64,000 bases of DNA from Piscirickettsiaceae bacterium. Its GTDB lineage: Bacteria; Pseudomonadota; Gammaproteobacteria; Nitrosococcales; Methylophagaceae. The notes under the pieces were generated by a model. It was not told the DNA's origin and did not search any database. It worked only from the letters and a program-made list of their open reading frames with translations. Below are positions 18,266-28,248 of the stretch, piece by piece. Location of the stretch: NCBI GenBank assembly GCA_013215825.1, contig JABSQN010000001.1, forward strand, positions 450,874 to 514,873, given 5' to 3'. Numbering within the stretch: position 1 is the first letter of the stretch; each line of letters opens with the position of its first letter. The position numbers and the translations under genes are program-made.

Positions 18266-19609
18266 ATGCAATCACTTCTTTATCTACTAGTCACATTAGC
18301 CATACTGATTACCGTACATGAGTTTGGTCACTTTTGGGTGGCACGTCGCTGTGGTGTCAAAGTGCTTAAATTCTCCATTGGATTTGGTAAGCCTTTATGG
18401 AAAAGACGAGGGAAAGATGGTACTGAATATATTCTTGCCGCCATTCCTTTGGGGGGCTATGTCAAGATGTTGGATGAGCGCGAAGGTGATGTTGAGCCAC
18501 AAGACTTAGACCAAGCATTTAATCGTAAGCCATTACGATCACGAGTTGCAATAGTTGCTGCTGGCCCTATTGCCAATCTCATTTTTGCAGTTATTGCTTA
18601 TTGGTTTATTTTTGTTATCGGTGTTGCCGGCATTCGCCCCATTATTGGTGATGTTGCACCTAATTCAAATGCAGAAATTGCTCAATTAGTAGCGGGCAAT
18701 GAAATAAAAGCAGTGAATGGTACAGATACGCCGACCTGGTTCAGTGTGCATAAATTACTGTTAAAGTCAGCTGAAGAGGGAGAGGTGGTCGATCTTTCAA
18801 TTGATTTGGGTGGTATTACTCTTCAGCGGCAGTTAGAAATTCCCAAACAAGATAACACACAGTCACCGCCAATATCGCTTTTTCAAACGATAGGTATTAC
18901 ACCTCTTCGGGTTGAATTAAAGCCTGTACTTGCCTTTATAGCAAAGGATAGTGCGGCTGAACGGGCAGGCTTGCAAGCCGGAGATTTATTAGTATCTGCA
19001 GATGGTGAGAGTATAAGCAATTGGTCCGCTTGGGTTGCATTAATTCAGGCCAGCCCAGATAAAGAAATACAGATTAAAATTGATCGCTTAGGCTTGCAGT
19101 TTGATTTGCGAATAACACCGAGTAAATCTGCCAATAATACAGGCGTTATTGGCGTGCGAGTGGATAGCAGTCAGACTACTATTCCTGAAGAATTACAAGC
19201 TGAGTTACGTTATGGTCCTATCGAGGCACTAGGAAAAGCAGTACAAGAAACATGGTCATTTTCGCTATCAACACTAAAAAATCTAGCAGGGATGATCTCA
19301 GGATCGGTGTCGACTAAGAATTTAGGTGGCCCAATTACTATCGCTAAATTTGCAAGTGCTTCTGCGGATAGTGGATTAATTTCATTTATCAGCTTTTTGG
19401 CCATGATCAGTGTTAGTTTGGCAATATTAAATTTTTTACCTATCCCTATACTAGATGGTGGCCATCTGGCCTTATATTTTATCGAATGGCTACGTGGAAA
19501 GCCGGTGTCAGAACAAGTACAACTTCAAGGACAGAAAGTGGGGCTTATTCTTCTTTTAATGCTGATGTTTTTAGCATTTTTCAATGACTTATCAAGAGTG
19601 TTTGGATAA
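18266..19609 (+). CDS. rseP: Site-2 intramembrane metalloprotease RseP
   Basis: Inner-membrane zinc protease that cleaves anti-sigma factor RseA and signal peptide remnants. The HExxH motif is in TVHEFGHFWVAR near residue 18-26; two PDZ domains follow, and the second metal motif lies in NFLPIPILDGGHL near the C-terminus. 447 residues is normal. The position before bamA is the conserved envelope order. Confidence 0.96.
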   Translation: MQSLLYLLVTLAILITVHEFGHFWVARRCGVKVLKFSIGFGKPLWKRRGKDGTEYILAAIPLGGYVKMLDEREGDVEPQDLDQAFNRKPLRSRVAIVAAGPIANLIFAVIAYWFIFVIGVAGIRPIIGDVAPNSNAEIAQLVAGNEIKAVNGTDTPTWFSVHKLLLKSAEEGEVVDLSIDLGGITLQRQLEIPKQDNTQSPPISLFQTIGITPLRVELKPVLAFIAKDSAAERAGLQAGDLLVSADGESISNWSAWVALIQASPDKEIQIKIDRLGLQFDLRITPSKSANNTGVIGVRVDSSQTTIPEELQAELRYGPIEALGKAVQETWSFSLSTLKNLAGMISGSVSTKNLGGPITIAKFASASADSGLISFISFLAMISVSLAILNFLPIPILDGGHLALYFIEWLRGKPVSEQVQLQGQKVGLILLLMLMFLAFFNDLSRVFG

Positions 19610-19663
19610 TAGGCTAATAGCAGGTAAACTAGCGCATTCGATTGAAAATAATTGTGGAAAATA

Positions 19664-21937
19664 ATGAATAAAATTCTTACTGCATTTGTGTTACTTTTTC
19701 TCTCAGGTTTAGCCTTGGCGGAGAGTTTTGTTATCAAAGATATTCGTGTTGACGGCTTACAGCGAATTTCAGCAGGAACCGTGTTTAACTTTCTGCCAGT
19801 GAAAGTTGGCGATGAAATGAGTGCCAAAGATGCAAAGAGTATTATTCGTGCATTATTCAAATCTAAATACTTTAATGATGTTGAAGTTGAACAACAAAAT
19901 GGTGTTTTAATTATTAAAGTGACTGAAAGACCAGCTGTTTCAAGCATTGAACTGGTTGGTAATAAAGACATGGATACTCAAGAATTATTAAAGTCACTAC
20001 GCCAGATTGGTTTTGCTGAAGGACAGGTTTACGAAAAAGCGGTATTGGAACGTGTCGAACTAGAACTACAACGCCAATATTTTAGTCGTGGTAAATATGG
20101 TGTCACCATTGAATCAGAAGTGACACCGCTGTCTCGCAACAGAGTTGCTATTCGCATCACTATGGCAGAAGGTGTTGCCGCAACTATCGGCAGTATTAAT
20201 ATCGTTGGTAATACGCATTTTGATGAAGATGAATTGCGAGAAGATTTCACATCGTCTACAGGTGGAATATTATCTGCATTTACGCATGACAATCAGTATT
20301 CACGTCAAAAATTGTCGGCGGATTTAGAAACCTTACGCTCATTCTATTTGGATCGTGGTTTTGTTGATTTTGTAGTTGAATCGACGCAAGTTTCAATTAC
20401 TGATGATAAAAAACAAATGTTTATCACCATTAATATTTCGGAAGGCGAGCGCTATCAAGTTAAAGAAGTTCGGCTTGCGGGTAATTTAATTGTGCCAGAA
20501 GAAGAGTTGTTTGGCTTGGTGACGATTAGGAAAGATGCGGTTTTCTCACGAAAATCAGTGACACAGAGTAGTGAGTTATTAACGGACCGTTTAGGTAACG
20601 ATGGTTATGCTTTCGCCAATGTTAATGCCGTACCAGAAATTGATCGTGAAAATAAACTAGTAACGTTGACATTTTTTGTTGATCCAGGTCGCCGCGCTTA
20701 TGTGCGACGGATTACTATTTCAGGTAATAGTAAAACGCGTGATGAAGTATTGCGTCGTGAAATGCGTCAACAAGAATCAGCATGGATTTCAACTAATAAG
20801 GTTGAGCAATCGAGAGCACGAATTAGACGTTTAGGTTATTTTGAAGATGTTAATGTTGAAACAATACCTGTACCAGGCACTGCGGATCAGGTTGATTTAG
20901 ATTTTAATGTCGTGGAACAAGCATCTGGTAGTTTGTCGGCCGGTATCGGTTTCTCTCAGTCAGATGGTTTGATTTTTAATGCCAATATTACCCAGAAAAA
21001 CTTTTTAGGTAGTGGTAAACATATTAACTTTGGTTTTAATAATAGTAGTGCCAATACCGTTTATAGTTTTGGCTATACCAATCCGTTTGCAACCGTCGAT
21101 GGTATTAGCCAAGGTTTTAATGCGTATTATCGAGAAACAGATGCTAATGAAGCTAATATCGCTAATTACAGTACTGATGTTTGGGGAGGCGATATTAGCT
21201 TTGGTATTCCAATTTCAGAAAACAACCGAATTCGTTTAGCTTTTGGTTATGAAAATACAGAAGTTACCTTGGGTTCAGATCCTATAACAAGTTTTTCTGA
21301 GTTTGTAGCTGAAGAAGGCGACCAATATGATACTTGGACTTTATCATTAAGCTGGTCAAGTGATAGTCGTGATAGTGCTGTTTTACCAACACGGGGCATG
21401 TCTCAAAGTGTGTCGGCAGAAGTGGCTGTTCCGGGTGGTTCATTACAGTATTATAAAGTGCGTTATAAAAATAATTGGTATCATCCAATGACCGAGTCAT
21501 TAACACTGGCTCTACATGGAAATCTTGGCTATGGGGATGGTTATGGCGATACTGAAGGCCTTCCATTCTTCCAAAACTTTTATGCGGGTGGTATACGGAG
21601 TGTTCGAGGGTTTAAATCTAATACTTTAGGTGTTCAAGAAGATGATCAGTCTCTCGGTGGTAATCTATTAGTAACAGGGGGAGCTGAAGTTATTTTCCCA
21701 ATACCATTCCTGAAAAAACAATTACGATCGGTTCGATTGAGTGCCTTTACTGATTTTGGTAATGTTTATGCTGATGGTCAAGATTTTGAGGCCGACTTGT
21801 TACGTTATTCGGTAGGCTTATCAGCTATTTGGATTTCACCCTTTGGTGCGATGTCATTTAGTTATGCTCAGCCATTTAATGAGCAAGCAGATGATGAAGA
21901 AGAGAGCTTCCAGTTCTCATTAGGTTCAACGTTTTAA
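19664..21937 (+). CDS. bamA: Outer membrane protein assembly factor BamA
   Basis: Omp85 insertase for beta-barrel proteins. The start at ATG 19664 gives a signal peptide ending ALAES; an in-frame TTG at 19652 is upstream. Five POTRA domains fill about residues 20-420, then the 16-strand barrel contains IRSVRGFKSNTLG (the conserved VRGF loop) and ends FQFSLGSTF with the aromatic terminal residue needed for assembly. 757 residues. It works with BamB, encoded at 27069. Confidence 0.97.
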   Translation: MNKILTAFVLLFLSGLALAESFVIKDIRVDGLQRISAGTVFNFLPVKVGDEMSAKDAKSIIRALFKSKYFNDVEVEQQNGVLIIKVTERPAVSSIELVGNKDMDTQELLKSLRQIGFAEGQVYEKAVLERVELELQRQYFSRGKYGVTIESEVTPLSRNRVAIRITMAEGVAATIGSINIVGNTHFDEDELREDFTSSTGGILSAFTHDNQYSRQKLSADLETLRSFYLDRGFVDFVVESTQVSITDDKKQMFITINISEGERYQVKEVRLAGNLIVPEEELFGLVTIRKDAVFSRKSVTQSSELLTDRLGNDGYAFANVNAVPEIDRENKLVTLTFFVDPGRRAYVRRITISGNSKTRDEVLRREMRQQESAWISTNKVEQSRARIRRLGYFEDVNVETIPVPGTADQVDLDFNVVEQASGSLSAGIGFSQSDGLIFNANITQKNFLGSGKHINFGFNNSSANTVYSFGYTNPFATVDGISQGFNAYYRETDANEANIANYSTDVWGGDISFGIPISENNRIRLAFGYENTEVTLGSDPITSFSEFVAEEGDQYDTWTLSLSWSSDSRDSAVLPTRGMSQSVSAEVAVPGGSLQYYKVRYKNNWYHPMTESLTLALHGNLGYGDGYGDTEGLPFFQNFYAGGIRSVRGFKSNTLGVQEDDQSLGGNLLVTGGAEVIFPIPFLKKQLRSVRLSAFTDFGNVYADGQDFEADLLRYSVGLSAIWISPFGAMSFSYAQPFNEQADDEEESFQFSLGSTF

Positions 21938-21964
21938 TTAAATTATTTTCGAGGATAGAAAAGA

Positions 21965-22477
21965 GTGAAAAATATTAAGTTTATATTGTTGTCTTTGACA
22001 TTAGCTTTAGCAGTAACATCAATTAATGCAGCTGAATTAAAAATTGGTGTTGTTAATGCCGGTTCTGTATTAGAACAATCTCCTCAAAAAGCAAGCGCAT
22101 TAGCTCGTTTAGAAAAAGAATTTTCTTCGCGTAGTAAATCACTAGAAGGTAAATTAAAATTATTAAGAGCAAAGCAACAGAAACTAGCAAAAGATGGGGC
22201 TATTTTAGGTGCTGATGAACGCAAATCAAAAGAGCGTGCTATTTTAAGTGACCAACGTGAATTAAAACGTTTGCAAGGTGAATATAGTGAAGATTTATCT
22301 ATTCGTCGGAATGAAGAATTACGTAAATTAGAAAAAGATATTGCTCAAACGATTGTTGATTTGGCCAAAAAAGAATCCTATGACTTGGTTGTTTATCAAG
22401 GTGTTATTTTTGCAAGTGATCGTGTTGATATGACGCCAAAAGTATTGGAACTTCTTAAAGCAAAAGCTAAAAAATAA
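21965..22477 (+). CDS. skp: Periplasmic chaperone Skp/OmpH family
   Basis: Trimeric jellyfish-shaped chaperone that carries unfolded outer membrane proteins to BamA. The signal peptide ends INAAE; then KIGVVNAGSVLEQSPQ and a long charged coiled-coil arm (residues about 45-125). 170 residues. The start is GTG 21965, after GAGGAT. It lies between bamA and lpxD as usual. Confidence 0.93.
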   Translation: MKNIKFILLSLTLALAVTSINAAELKIGVVNAGSVLEQSPQKASALARLEKEFSSRSKSLEGKLKLLRAKQQKLAKDGAILGADERKSKERAILSDQRELKRLQGEYSEDLSIRRNEELRKLEKDIAQTIVDLAKKESYDLVVYQGVIFASDRVDMTPKVLELLKAKAKK

Positions 22478-22492
22478 TAGGTTGGATTGCTT

Positions 22493-23506
22493 GTGTGGAC
22501 TTTGAAACAAATAGCTGATCATATTGGTGGCGTTGTTAAAGGCGATGGTACGTTTCAAGTAAATAGTATTGGCACATTGCAAGCCGCAACGACAGACCAA
22601 ATTAGCTTTTTATCAAATAAAAAGTATAAAAAGTATTTAGTTGATACAAATGCGGGTATTGTTATTGTTCATGAAAGCATGGTTGTCGATGTGCCAAATC
22701 ATGCCATTATTGTTGATGACCCTTACGTTGCTTATGCAAAGACGGCAAGTTTATTAAACCCTACTATAGAAATGTCGAAGGGAATTCATCCAACTGCATC
22801 TGTCGATGCGACTAGTCAAATTCATCCAAGTGCTTCAATAGCTGCTCAAGTTGTTATTGAATCCGATGTTGAGATCGCTGAAGATGTCATTATTGGTCCA
22901 GGCTGTGTGCTTTTACGTGGTGTGAAAGTAGGTAAAGCAACACGAATGACCGCTAATATTACGATCTGTGAGTCTGTTCAGATTGGTAAAAATGGACTTA
23001 TTCATCCTGGTGTTGTTATTGGCGCTGATGGTTTCGGTATTGCAAATGACAAAGGAACTTGGATAAAAGTCCCTCAGATCGGTAGCGTTGTAATAGGCGA
23101 TGATGTTGAGATTGGTGCCAATACCACCATTGATCGAGGTGCCATTGATAATACGACTATCGGTAATGGCGTTAAGTTAGATAATCAAATACAAATTGGT
23201 CATAATGTTGTTATTGGTGACAACACGGTCATTGCAGGCTGTACTGGTATTGCCGGCAGCACACAGATTGGTCAAAACTGTATAATCGGTGGTGGCGTTG
23301 GTATTAGTGGCCATCTTGAGATTTGTGATGGTGTACAGATGTCTGGAATGAGCATGATCACCAAGTCCATTACCAAGCCCGGCGTTTATTCTTCAGGTAT
23401 TCCCGCTGAGCCCGTGCAGCAATGGCATAGAAATGTAATACGTTATCGGCAAATGGACAAGCTTGCAGATCGTGTGAAACAATTAGAAACATTGAATAAG
23501 AAGTAA
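22493..23506 (+). CDS. lpxD: UDP-3-O-acylglucosamine N-acyltransferase
   Basis: Third step of lipid A synthesis, adding the N-linked acyl chain. An N-terminal uridine-binding domain (IADHIGGVV, ISFLSNKKYKKYL) precedes a left-handed beta helix of hexapeptide repeats; the catalytic His lies in IQIGHNVVIGDNTVIAG. The C-terminal MSMITKSITKPGVYSSGIP is standard. I prefer GTG 22493, six bases after a TTGGA site; in-frame TTG 22487 would add two residues. Confidence 0.94.
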   Translation: MWTLKQIADHIGGVVKGDGTFQVNSIGTLQAATTDQISFLSNKKYKKYLVDTNAGIVIVHESMVVDVPNHAIIVDDPYVAYAKTASLLNPTIEMSKGIHPTASVDATSQIHPSASIAAQVVIESDVEIAEDVIIGPGCVLLRGVKVGKATRMTANITICESVQIGKNGLIHPGVVIGADGFGIANDKGTWIKVPQIGSVVIGDDVEIGANTTIDRGAIDNTTIGNGVKLDNQIQIGHNVVIGDNTVIAGCTGIAGSTQIGQNCIIGGGVGISGHLEICDGVQMSGMSMITKSITKPGVYSSGIPAEPVQQWHRNVIRYRQMDKLADRVKQLETLNKK

Positions 23507-23575
23507 GATACGTGTTTTTCAAATTTAGCCCTGACAAAGACACACATTAACTATAAACAGCTAAGGATATATGCT

Positions 23576-24025
23576 TTGAACACTATAGATATTCATGAAA
23601 TCCAAGAACTTTTACCTCATCGCTATCCTTTTTTGTTGATTGATAAGGTTATTGATTTTACACCTGGAGAATCACTGATTGGTATTAAAAACATTACGTT
23701 TAATGAACCGCAATTTGTCGGTCACTTTCCTCAACGCGTTATTATGCCAGGTGTATTAATATTAGAGTCATTAGCTCAAGCAACAGGCTTATTAGCATTT
23801 AAAACCGCCTCTGATTTACGCTCAGATAATTCACTGTATTATCTTGTCGGCATTGATAACGCACGCTTTAGAAAGCCTGTTGAGCCAGGAGATCAACTAC
23901 AGCTGGAAGTGAAGTTGATTAAAAATAAACGTAATATGTGGAAATTCAGTGGCAGAGCAACCGTAGATGGTGAACTGATAGTGAGTGCAGATATTATGTG
24001 TGTTGAGCAAGATATGTCTAAATGA
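23576..24025 (+). CDS. fabZ: 3-hydroxyacyl-ACP dehydratase FabZ
   Basis: Hot-dog-fold dehydratase of fatty acid elongation, competing with lipid A synthesis for hydroxyacyl-ACP. It shows [14 protein letters not shown], the active-site helix [18 protein letters not shown] with catalytic His and the later Glu, and [12 protein letters not shown]. 149 residues. The start is TTG 23576, with AAGGAT upstream. The stop overlaps lpxA by 4 bases (ATGA). Confidence 0.96.
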   Translation: MNTIDIHEIQELLPHRYPFLLIDKVIDFTPGESLIGIKNITFNEPQFVGHFPQRVIMPGVLILESLAQATGLLAFKTASDLRSDNSLYYLVGIDNARFRKPVEPGDQLQLEVKLIKNKRNMWKFSGRATVDGELIVSADIMCVEQDMSK

Positions 24026-24792
24026 TCCACAACACAGCAATTATTGATCCTTCAGCTGTTATTGCTGACAATGTCAGCATTGGTGCTTATTCAATTATTG
24101 GAGCAGATGTTGAGATTGGTTCGGGCTGTGATATTAAATCACATGTTGTTATTAATGGTCCGACAAAAATTGGAGAAGATAATAAGATCTTCCAATTCTC
24201 CTCTATTGGTGAAGAGCCGCAAGATAAAAAATATGCCAATGAGCCAACAACACTGGAAATAGGTAATAACAACCTAATTCGAGAAAATGTCACGATTAAT
24301 CGTGGTACGGTACAAGGTGGAGGCCTAACTAAGATCGGTGATAATAACTGGATCATGACCTATGTGCATATCGCACACGATTGTATTATTGGCAGCGATA
24401 ATATTCTTGCCAATAATGCATCATTAGCAGGCCATGTTATTGTTGATGATTTTGTTATTTTAGGTGGCTTTACCTTAGTCAGCCAATTTAAACATATAGG
24501 CTCTCATGCATTTAGCGCAATGGCGAGTGTTATTTCTCGTCATATACCACCGTATGTATTAGTCTCCGGTCATATGGCCAAGCCAATAGGTATGAATGTT
24601 GAAGGTTTACGTCGACGAGGATTTTCTGATGTTCAAATTAAGAATGTTCGTCAGGCATATAAACTGATTTATCGTAAAAGTTTACGAGTTGAAGAAGCTG
24701 AACTGAAATTGCTGGAAATAACGCAAGAAGATCATGAGTTAGATTGCTTAATTACATTTTTACAAGAACAAGAAGGCGGTATTATTCGATAA
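24022..24792 (+). CDS. lpxA: UDP-N-acetylglucosamine acyltransferase
   Basis: First step of lipid A synthesis. Left-handed beta-helix repeats fill residues 1-190, with the catalytic His in [14 protein letters not shown], and the C-terminal helical bundle begins [11 protein letters not shown]. 256 residues. In most relatives lpxB follows; here the operon stops and a palindromic element and the convergent amt gene follow instead. Confidence 0.96.
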   Translation: MIHNTAIIDPSAVIADNVSIGAYSIIGADVEIGSGCDIKSHVVINGPTKIGEDNKIFQFSSIGEEPQDKKYANEPTTLEIGNNNLIRENVTINRGTVQGGGLTKIGDNNWIMTYVHIAHDCIIGSDNILANNASLAGHVIVDDFVILGGFTLVSQFKHIGSHAFSAMASVISRHIPPYVLVSGHMAKPIGMNVEGLRRRGFSDVQIKNVRQAYKLIYRKSLRVEEAELKLLEITQEDHELDCLITFLQEQEGGIIR

Positions 24793-24818
24793 ATTATGAT
24801 TGTCGGATAATGTACTTT

Positions 24819-24978
24819 TATACCAAAACTACTTGAAGATGCAGGTTTCATTTCGTCATTCCCGTGGAAATGGGAATCTAAGGGCTGTGAATTAAGCGCA
24901 ACTATGGTTAGAACCTCGCATACGCGAGGATGACGGGCTTTATTAAAACGACCTGCAACTTGTATGATAACGGGTATA
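24819..24978. repeat. Long imperfect palindrome (MITE-like), copy 2
   Basis: Begins TATACC, ends CGGGTATA; GATGCAGGT near the left end matches the complement of ACCTGCAAC near the right end. Length is about 160 bases, as in copy 1. Inside is ATTCCC, eight bases, GGGAAT, the pattern of the dRS3-type repeats seen in Neisseria and other proteobacteria, and a mirror stem CCTCGCATACGCGAGG at 24913-24928. It lies exactly between the convergent lpxA and amt genes, so it may also act as a bidirectional terminator. Confidence 0.72.
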
Positions 24979-24980
24979 GA

Positions 24981-26177
24981 TTAATCATTGGCTGGTGTTG
25001 AGCTGATTTTATGAATACTTAAATCAGCACCGTTGTATTCTTCTTCTTGAGACAAACGTAAGCCCATTAGTTTTTTGAGCGTACCATAGACAAGATAGCC
25101 ACCAACAAACGCAATTGTAACGCCAAGCGCAGTACCTATAAGCTGTGACATAATGCTAACGCCTCCAAGTCCACCTAAGGCAATCTGACCAAAGATACCA
25201 GCAGCGATACCACCCCACACACCGCAAAGTCCGTGTAAAGGCCATACACCTAATACATCGTCAATTTTCCATTTGTTTTGAGTGATGGTAAACATATATA
25301 CAAATAAGCCTCCGGCAATTAAGCCTGTTACCAGCGCACCAAGAGGGTGCATTATGTCTGAGCCAGCACAAATTGCTACTAAACCGGCTAAGGGACCATT
25401 ATGAACAAAACCGGGATCATTCCGACCGACTACGAACGCAGCTAGAGTACCGCCGACCATGGCCATTAAAGAGTTGATTGCGACTAAGCCGCTTATACCT
25501 TCAATTGCTTGAGCAGACATGACATTAAAGCCAAACCAACCCACGGTTAAAATCCAAGCGCCTAATGCAAGAAAAGGAATGCTTGAAGGAGGGTGTGCAT
25601 AAATTTCACCTCTTTTACCATAACGACCATGGCGTGGGCCAAGGAGTAAGACTGCGGCCAGTGCAATCCAGCCACCAACGGCATGCACAACGACCGAGCC
25701 TGCAAAATCATGGAAGCCTGCACCGAAATTAGCCGCTAACCAGTCCTGGAATCCGAATGCCCCATTCCAGCTAATACCTTCAAATAAAGGGTAAATGAAG
25801 CCTGCTAGAAAAAATGTAGCAATTAATTGAGGATTAAATTTGGAACGTTCAGCAATACCACCAGAAACGATAGCTGGAATAGCGGCAGCAAAGGTGAGAA
25901 GGAAAAAGAATTTAACTAATTCATAGCCATTACTTTCAATGAGAACCGGCGCAGCTTGGAAAAAGCTAATACCATAAGCAATGCTATAGCCGATAAAGAA
26001 GTAGGCAATGGACGATATGGCAAAATCCATGATAATTTTAACTAAGGCATTAACTTGATTTTTTTTGCGAACCGTACCGACTTCTAAAAAAGCAAAGCCA
26101 GCATGCATGGCCAAAACCATAATAGCGCCGAGGAGAATAAATAGAACATCAGTCGTGTTTTGCACAATAATTTCCAA
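24981..26177 (-). CDS. amt: Ammonium transporter (Amt family)
   Basis: Eleven-helix inner-membrane channel for ammonium. Motifs include AFLEVGTVRKKNQVNAL, the twin-His pore residues in VVVHAVGGWIALAAVLL and WPLHGLCGVWGGIAAG, and LGAWILTVGWFGFNVMSA. 398 residues. There is no clear signal peptide, as in many bacterial Amt proteins. The 26177 start is TTG; GTG at 26165, preceded by TGGAA, is equally possible. No glnK gene is adjacent, unlike most amtB loci, although glnD is elsewhere in the window. Confidence 0.93.
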   Translation of the reverse strand: MEIIVQNTTDVLFILLGAIMVLAMHAGFAFLEVGTVRKKNQVNALVKIIMDFAISSIAYFFIGYSIAYGISFFQAAPVLIESNGYELVKFFFLLTFAAAIPAIVSGGIAERSKFNPQLIATFFLAGFIYPLFEGISWNGAFGFQDWLAANFGAGFHDFAGSVVVHAVGGWIALAAVLLLGPRHGRYGKRGEIYAHPPSSIPFLALGAWILTVGWFGFNVMSAQAIEGISGLVAINSLMAMVGGTLAAFVVGRNDPGFVHNGPLAGLVAICAGSDIMHPLGALVTGLIAGGLFVYMFTITQNKWKIDDVLGVWPLHGLCGVWGGIAAGIFGQIALGGLGGVSIMSQLIGTALGVTIAFVGGYLVYGTLKKLMGLRLSQEEEYNGADLSIHKISSTPAND

Positions 26178-26354
26178 TATTAATGAGTTGCAATGAGTAC
26201 GTTGAGCAAAAAATGCACCAAAATATAACAGTAATTAAAAACAAGGGTTTAGTGAAACCGACAAGTATTACCAGCTCTGGTTGCGCACTGTAATGGTGCC
26301 GTTTTAATAAGCTGGATCCATAACGGTGCAAAGAGTTCGTCTGGGCAGAACATA

Positions 26355-26384
26355 TCAACATTTATAAGCACTTTAACGTATAAT
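26355..26384 (+). promoter_or_regulatory. Probable promoter of yfgM-bamB-der
   Basis: A perfect TATAAT at 26379-26384, with TCAACA at 26355-26360 as a fair -35 element, spacer 18, about 50 bases ahead of the gene. Confidence 0.5.
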
Positions 26385-26433
26385 TCCCTCCTTTAGGTGC
26401 TGTGCTTTTGAAATAAATTCTAGGAGAGTAGGT

Positions 26434-27066
26434 GTGGATATATACGCATCAGATGAAGAAAAAGGCGAAGAGATAAAACAATGGTGGCGAGATAACGGGT
26501 TATCTGTAGTCGTGGCGTGCTTGTTAGGTGTGTCTGTTTTATTTGGTGGTCGTTATTGGGTGACACATCAAAATACACAAGCTGAATCGGCATCAAATCA
26601 TTACCAACAGCTTATTTCATTTTTAGCAGATGATAAAAAAATAGAAGCAGAAAATGCGACTCAAAAATTATTGAGTGAGTTTTCTAAAACACCTTATGCT
26701 GTATTCGCTGCCTTTGAAATGGCAAAACAATCATTAAATGACAATGACGTAACGAGAACAAAGACCTACCTTGAGTGGGTTATGTCGAATGCGAAGCTGG
26801 CAGGTCAGGTAGAAATAGCTCGTTTACGTTTAGCTCAATGCTTATTTACTGAAACAAACTACGAATCAGCATTAATATTAATGGAGCAATCAGAATCACA
26901 GGCTTTTGATTCATTATTTTCAGAATTACGTGGTGATATTTATGCCATACAGGGTGAGCAATCTTTAGCCAGAACTGCTTATCAAAGTGCGTTGCTAAGT
27001 GTGAATCAAGGTGAGCCGCGTCAACAAGTATTGCAACTTAAACTTGATGATATGGCTGGTGCATAA
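26434..27066 (+). CDS. yfgM: YfgM-like tetratricopeptide membrane protein
   Basis: Single-pass inner-membrane protein with periplasmic TPR domain that associates with the Sec translocon and periplasmic chaperones (ancillary SecYEG translocon subunit family). The cytoplasmic start EEKGEEIKQWWRDNG is followed by a transmembrane helix at about residues 23-42 and TPR-like helices to residue 205. 210 residues. GTG 26434 follows AGGAGAG. It is directly upstream of bamB and der, the conserved order. Confidence 0.9.
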   Translation: MDIYASDEEKGEEIKQWWRDNGLSVVVACLLGVSVLFGGRYWVTHQNTQAESASNHYQQLISFLADDKKIEAENATQKLLSEFSKTPYAVFAAFEMAKQSLNDNDVTRTKTYLEWVMSNAKLAGQVEIARLRLAQCLFTETNYESALILMEQSESQAFDSLFSELRGDIYAIQGEQSLARTAYQSALLSVNQGEPRQQVLQLKLDDMAGA

Positions 27067-27068
27067 TA

Positions 27069-28244
27069 ATGAGTAATGCGTTGCACCGCAGTATTGTATT
27101 ACTAATGCTCATGATGCTAACTGCTTGTGGCACCGTGGATACGGTGAGTAGCTGGTTTGAATCGGATACGTATGAGGCACCTCCGACTGAATTAATCGAA
27201 TTTGTAGTAGAGTTTGAGCCGCAGATTGCTTGGTCTACCAGTACTGGTGAAGGGGCAAGTAATGAATATGATGATTTTGCCGCATGGCTTCAAAGCGATA
27301 GTGTTGTTGCTGTTGATTATGAGGGTCAAGTTAGTAGCTACCATTCTGAAACGGGCAAGTCATTATGGCGAGTTGAGCTTGATGTTCCTGTATCTACCGG
27401 TGCCGGCGGTGGTGAAGGTTTAATTTTAATTGGTACTTATGAAGGCGAACTGTTTGCGCTGAATGAAAGCAATGGCGAATTACTCTGGAAAAAGAAATTA
27501 AGCAGTGAAGTATTAGCACCAGCAAAAGTGGCGATGGGTATTGCAATTGTACGAACATCTGACGGTAAAATAAATGGTTTATCAGTAAGTGATGGCTCTG
27601 TGTTGTGGAGTTATCAGCGTGCAGTACCGTTATTGAGCTTGCGGGGTGCGGGAGCACCTGTATTGGCTGAAGATAAAGTGATTGCGGGTTATGCCAATGG
27701 AAAATTAGTTGCCTTATCAATTACAGATGGCAAGGTCGTTTGGGAAAAAAGTGTCACCATACCGCGTGGTCGCTCAGAGTTAGATCGTATTGTGGATATT
27801 GATTCAGAACCTGTTGTGAAAGACGGCATTGTTTATGTGGTTGCCTACAATGGACAACTTGCTGCCTTAGACTTAGATAGTGGTCGAAAACTGTGGTCAC
27901 GAAACATGTCTTCTCGTTCCGGCCTAGATGTCGCTCCGGATGATGCAGTTTATGTTACAGATAATGATGGCTATGTATGGGCATTGCAAGATGATTCTGG
28001 CGATGCATTATGGCGACAAACACGATTATTACGTCGAAGGGGAACCGCACCAGTCATTGTTGGGGATAATGTTATTGTCGGTGATTTGGAAGGTTATGTT
28101 CATTTACTTTCTCGCCAAGATGGTCATTTTGTTGCCCGATTAAAAGTGGCGGATTCCCCTATTCGCAGTAAACCTATTGTAAAAAATGAACTAGTTTTTA
28201 TTACTGCTACGGATGGTAGTCTCATCGTATTACGAGTGCACTAA
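27069..28244 (+). CDS. bamB: Outer membrane assembly lipoprotein BamB
   Basis: Eight-bladed beta-propeller lipoprotein of the BAM complex. The lipobox LTAC ends the signal peptide at about residue 20. PQQ-like blades recur with the GxxLW pattern: GKSLWRVEL, GELLWKKKL, GSVLWSY, GKVVWEKS, GRKLWSR, GDALWRQ. 391 residues. It lies 2 bases after yfgM and 4 before der. Confidence 0.95.
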   Translation: MSNALHRSIVLLMLMMLTACGTVDTVSSWFESDTYEAPPTELIEFVVEFEPQIAWSTSTGEGASNEYDDFAAWLQSDSVVAVDYEGQVSSYHSETGKSLWRVELDVPVSTGAGGGEGLILIGTYEGELFALNESNGELLWKKKLSSEVLAPAKVAMGIAIVRTSDGKINGLSVSDGSVLWSYQRAVPLLSLRGAGAPVLAEDKVIAGYANGKLVALSITDGKVVWEKSVTIPRGRSELDRIVDIDSEPVVKDGIVYVVAYNGQLAALDLDSGRKLWSRNMSSRSGLDVAPDDAVYVTDNDGYVWALQDDSGDALWRQTRLLRRRGTAPVIVGDNVIVGDLEGYVHLLSRQDGHFVARLKVADSPIRSKPIVKNELVFITATDGSLIVLRVH

Positions 28245-28248
28245 ACAC

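Noticed and set aside
24853-24875. CRISPR-like repeat from the GTCATTCCC...GGGAAT unit
   Set aside because: Only single units are present, with no regular spacers; it belongs to the palindromic element.
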